Virus record (IMG/VR): IMGVR_UViG_3300030118_003186
Span: 1-40,046 of that record
Reading direction: 5' to 3' (one strand)
Origin: a virus
DNA: 40,046 bases
The notes below the pieces were generated by a model. The model had not been told where the DNA came from, ran no database searches, and was given only the letters and a program-made list of their open reading frames with translations. The position numbers and the translations under genes are program-made. Shown here one piece after another: positions 36,481-40,046 of the stretch. How positions within the stretch are numbered: position 1 is the stretch's first letter; each line of letters begins with the position of its first letter.

Positions 36481-39400
36481 TGGAAGAAAAAGATTACGCT
36501 ACTGAAGTTTTTGAATATCTATCAACTACTAGTGGATTTCAAGAAGATATAAACGTAGATCAATTTAAATCTACATTAAAAAATGATGATGGGTATGTAG
36601 ATACTATATACGATTATTTATCTCAAATAGACTCTACTTTTAAAGATACATTAGATCTTCCTACGTTTACTTCACAAATACTAGACTTTGAAACTCAAGA
36701 AGAGAAAGATAAAAAAGTTCAAGATCAAGTAGTAGAAGCAGATGAAACTGTAACTAGTATAGATACTGATATACCTACAAACGAAGCTCAAGTTAACGCT
36801 AAGTATGATGATTATCTATCTATATTGCTAAAAGATCCTAATGGTTTAGTTGATGAAGAGAATATAAATGTAGATCAAACCATAGCATTAGATAACAACA
36901 ATCAACCATTACAAGGCCAAGACTTAATAGATCATATTAACAAAGTAATTTCTGATAAAAATAGTTTGTTAGATTTAGTTAATAACCAACAAGATGAAAT
37001 TACTTACGCTCAAAAACTAAAAGATTTAAACTTAAAAAGTATAGCTACTGACAAAGAAATAAAGGCAGAAATAGCTAAAGGTAAGAAAGGTGTAGATACT
37101 TATTGGAGTGGTGAAGAAGATTATTTTGGAGGAAATGCTGTAACACCTTTAATGGGTGGTCTTACTAAACTAGACACTGAAGAAAATAAAAATACATATC
37201 AAAGTTTATTACCTACTAAAGAAAATTTAGATAAAAAAAGAAGAGACATTGTTTCTGAAAAATTAAATTATTATTTAAAAACAGGTCCAGCTGCTCAAAA
37301 AGGTAATCCAATGAATCCTAAGGATGCAATGGCTAAAGCTAGGAAAGATGCTGATGAACAAATAGAAAGAATAAAAGACAAGTCGTATAAAGAATATGAA
37401 CAAACAGTTGTAGATTTTAAATCAATATATGGTAATAAATTAACTTCAGATAAATCACTTAAAGACAATAAAGATTATTTTTATGTACCATCGTTAGAAG
37501 ATTTTAAAGAAAATCCTAATGTTATATATGATATAAAAGTTGACAATGAAGATATAGAAGATTTTAACTACGATAAAATAAAACAAAAACTTACTCAAAA
37601 TAAATTTAATTCAAAAGAAATACAAAAAGAATTAAACGAAATATTTGAAAACTTTGAAGGAGAAAAAGGAGTTAGTGCTTGGAATAACGTAGTCAATGCA
37701 TATGCTAGTTTAGCAACAGGTTTTGGAACTGGTAAAGCTATATTAGAAAATACACTAGGTATAACTGTAGACGAACTTCTTGGTATGAAAGAAGGATCTA
37801 GAGAAGCTTATATTGAAAATCAAAAACAATTAGCAGATGCTATAGGATTAAGTCAAAAAGGAGATGACTTAGATATTGCTGCCTCAATATATAAGTTAAG
37901 GCAAGATGCTAAAAGCTTATTAGCTCAAGATGCTGCATTAAGACAATTACAACGTAAAATAGAAACAGATCCTTCAGCTACTCAAGCAGATGTAGACAGA
38001 TTTAATAATATAAAAAAAGAAATAATATTAACACAAAAACAAATAAATGCTAATTACGAATATTTAGGTAATTTACAATTTGAAGGTACTAATGTACAAC
38101 AAATAATAGATAAGACTAAAAAAAGTTATGATGAACTAAATGTTTTAGAAAATATATTTTATAATAGTGGTGTTAGAATAGTTACTGGACTTGGAGCATT
38201 AGCTAATGAAATGAATACTGTAAATGTATTAGAGTGGGCTGGTTATGACTTAAATGATGATAATGTTAAAAGGCAAGCTGTACAATACGCTACCGATATA
38301 TTAGGTGATAAAGGTGGAGCTGCAGTTGCTGCATTAATAGAAACAAACGTGTTAGCAGACAAAAGCGCTGATGAAGCTTTGAAAGGTATGTCTAAGTTTG
38401 GTCAAGGTTTACTAGATAAAGTTAAAGATCAACAAAGCTTTGATGATATAGACGGTATAGAAAGCGGATTAATGTGGGGTACTCAAATGCTTACTGGTCA
38501 AGTGTTAAACACAGGGATGTCTATCGTTATTCCAGGTGGCGGTGGATTATTAATATCCGCTGCATCTGAAGCTGGTAATCAGATGTATGATATGAAAAGG
38601 CGTATGGCCGGTGAAGAGTGGAGTGATAAAGAAAAAGCTTATATACAAGAGTTTAAAAGTGAGTTTGGTTTTAATCCTTTGGGTGATGATGATACTTATA
38701 AAGTAAAACCGGAAGAAATAAATGCATTGCAGTTTTATGGTACAGCAGGTATTTATGGAGCAGCAGAATATGTTACCGAAAGAATATCATTAGGTAATTT
38801 TAAATTAGGCGCTAAAAACCTTAGAAAAGCATTTGATTTATCTAAAACAAAAGGTGTTGTTTCAAGTAATAAAATAAATCAAAGATGGATTAACTTAAGA
38901 AATACTACTAAAGATTATTTTAAAGGTGGTATTGGAGAATCTTTTGGCGAAGGTGGTGTTACATTAAGTCAAAATTTTGCAGAAAAATATATACTTGGAA
39001 ATGAAGATGTTTCATTATTAGACGGTATGACTGAGTCTATGGTATCTGGTTTTGTAATGAATAACACTATGCAGTCGCCTGCTCTTGCTGCACAAACGTA
39101 TCAAGCTTTTAGAGGTCCAGATCGTAATGCTAGAATAGCTAAACGTGGTGACGATATACTAAGATTAAGTAACAGTATTAAAGCTAATGAACTTAAGTTA
39201 TCAGGACTTAAAAAAGATAGTGATAGTTTTAAAGATTTACAACAAGCTATACAACTAGAAACAGCTCAATTAAATGAACTAGCTAAAGAACAATTACAAG
39301 ATCAAAGCAAAGTAAGATCTGAGATATTAACTTTAACTCCTCAAGATAGACAGACTTTAATAAATATATTTAACAAAGAACATCGATTAAGAAGACAGAT

Positions 39401-40046
39401 AGATAAGTATAATCAAAACACAGCTATATCTCCTGAAACAGCTAATGCTGCTATATCTACTTTTCAAAATGAATTATTAAAACAAGAGGCTATAAAAAAG
39501 TATACACTAGGTAATGCTGAGTGGAATGCTGATAAAAGCAGAGCTAAGAAGTTTGCTGATAATTTTAGAGCTAAAAACGGTACACAAGATCAAGTTGAAA
39601 TGATTGTTGGAGATAACAATAATCAAGCGTTGGAAAATGGTTTAGCTTACGTAGACACATTAAAAGACTTAACAAAAGAAGAAAAGAACCAAGTTAAAGA
39701 GCAGATGAAGATGCAGTTTGATGTAGCTGACAAAGCTTCTATTGGTCCTAAAGGTGAGAAAGTTAGTATTAATGGTTTTGCTTGGGGTGATAATATAACT
39801 GTTGAAACTACACAACCTGATGGCACTAAGTCTACTAGACAAGTAAATGTACCTATGACATTTGCTTTAAATAGAAATAATCTAACTGTACAATCACATG
39901 AGATAGGTCATCATACTTTATTTAAAGAGTTTATGAGAGATAATCCTGATGCTGTTGGATTAGTAAATGATCTTGAGGCTTATGTTAAAAAGAATTATAG
40001 TGAAGCCTATAACGCGTTTTTAGAAGTAAAAGAGTTATATGGTGAG
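36480..40046 (+). CDS. Giant internal virion protein with HExxH, 3' end beyond window
   Basis: The ATG overlaps the previous stop (TAATG), and the frame is open to the right edge (1189 codons visible, no stop). It begins MEEKDYATEVFEYLSTTSGF. Residues ~75-400 are acidic and helical. A segment near 410-700 has SAWNNVVNAYASLATGFGTG and a hydrophobic Gly-rich stretch TGMSIVIPGGGGLLISAASE (~678-697), perhaps membrane-inserting. Near the end, NNLTVQSHEIGHHTLFKEF puts HEIGH at 1140-1144, a zincin metallopeptidase motif, with later residues cut off. Giant ejected proteins with peptidase or lytic domains are the rule at this gene position; here the visible enzyme is a metallopeptidase. Confidence 0.75.
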   Translation, partial: MEEKDYATEVFEYLSTTSGFQEDINVDQFKSTLKNDDGYVDTIYDYLSQIDSTFKDTLDLPTFTSQILDFETQEEKDKKVQDQVVEADETVTSIDTDIPTNEAQVNAKYDDYLSILLKDPNGLVDEENINVDQTIALDNNNQPLQGQDLIDHINKVISDKNSLLDLVNNQQDEITYAQKLKDLNLKSIATDKEIKAEIAKGKKGVDTYWSGEEDYFGGNAVTPLMGGLTKLDTEENKNTYQSLLPTKENLDKKRRDIVSEKLNYYLKTGPAAQKGNPMNPKDAMAKARKDADEQIERIKDKSYKEYEQTVVDFKSIYGNKLTSDKSLKDNKDYFYVPSLEDFKENPNVIYDIKVDNEDIEDFNYDKIKQKLTQNKFNSKEIQKELNEIFENFEGEKGVSAWNNVVNAYASLATGFGTGKAILENTLGITVDELLGMKEGSREAYIENQKQLADAIGLSQKGDDLDIAASIYKLRQDAKSLLAQDAALRQLQRKIETDPSATQADVDRFNNIKKEIILTQKQINANYEYLGNLQFEGTNVQQIIDKTKKSYDELNVLENIFYNSGVRIVTGLGALANEMNTVNVLEWAGYDLNDDNVKRQAVQYATDILGDKGGAAVAALIETNVLADKSADEALKGMSKFGQGLLDKVKDQQSFDDIDGIESGLMWGTQMLTGQVLNTGMSIVIPGGGGLLISAASEAGNQMYDMKRRMAGEEWSDKEKAYIQEFKSEFGFNPLGDDDTYKVKPEEINALQFYGTAGIYGAAEYVTERISLGNFKLGAKNLRKAFDLSKTKGVVSSNKINQRWINLRNTTKDYFKGGIGESFGEGGVTLSQNFAEKYILGNEDVSLLDGMTESMVSGFVMNNTMQSPALAAQTYQAFRGPDRNARIAKRGDDILRLSNSIKANELKLSGLKKDSDSFKDLQQAIQLETAQLNELAKEQLQDQSKVRSEILTLTPQDRQTLINIFNKEHRLRRQIDKYNQNTAISPETANAAISTFQNELLKQEAIKKYTLGNAEWNADKSRAKKFADNFRAKNGTQDQVEMIVGDNNNQALENGLAYVDTLKDLTKEEKNQVKEQMKMQFDVADKASIGPKGEKVSINGFAWGDNITVETTQPDGTKSTRQVNVPMTFALNRNNLTVQSHEIGHHTLFKEFMRDNPDAVGLVNDLEAYVKKNYSEAYNAFLEVKELYGE

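Overview
The window looks like the late (virion, packaging and lysis) half of an AT-rich tailed-phage genome with a short, podovirus-type tail. All but one gene lie on the + strand, and they are packed with 4-nt (ATGA), 1-nt (TAATG) or 8-14-nt overlaps. Almost no start has a Shine-Dalgarno sequence; starts follow A/T-only leaders instead. That start style, the BspA/DUF285-like adhesins, the PKD domains and a structural module resembling crAss-like and Cellulophaga podoviruses point to a marine or aquatic Bacteroidota host. The host assignment is inference. No tRNA, integrase, transposase or CRISPR array was seen.

Layout. 1-165 is the 5' end of a leftward gene. 166-726 is a divergent control region with several dyads and a possible 37-aa ORF that has a perfect Shine-Dalgarno and a GTG start. 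727-1697 holds two small basic proteins of unknown function. 1701-5178 holds a tail-fibre-like protein and three MSY-starting decoration-like proteins. 5179-5249 has two tandem hairpins. 5250-7795 carries a small unknown, a GroEL-like and a GroES-like chaperonin pair, and a translationally coupled winged-helix protein. 7792-12170 is a run of mostly small genes: amidase endolysin, three membrane or holin candidates, a small HExxH protein, an EF-hand protein, a CxC protein, Lys-rich proteins and a small beta protein. 12174-16600 holds two paralogous adhesins, each followed by a small acidic protein. 16648-17942 has a coiled-coil protein, a small unknown, a protein that reads as two GroES-like domains in tandem, and a possible small terminase. 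17939-25644 is TerL, portal, scaffold with AT-hook, major capsid and decoration protein, closed by a strong UUCG terminator. 25714-26481 is one gene bracketed by two terminators. 26535-36480 holds two connector proteins, two tail-nozzle-type proteins and two internal-virion candidates. A very large HExxH virion protein starts at 36480 and runs off the right edge.

How the genes fit together. TerL and portal package DNA into a HK97-fold head built on the scaffold. The connectors and nozzle proteins form the short tail. The last three genes probably encode proteins ejected with the genome. The PKD/BspA adhesins and the fibre are candidates for host contact. The amidase and holin candidates lyse the cell. 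The phage brings its own chaperonin pair plus a possible double-GroES protein beside the packaging genes, which suggests chaperonin-assisted folding of capsid or adhesin proteins as a theme of this genome.

Limits. Family calls come from reading motifs by eye; no search was run. Short-site calls in such AT-rich DNA are weak unless noted.
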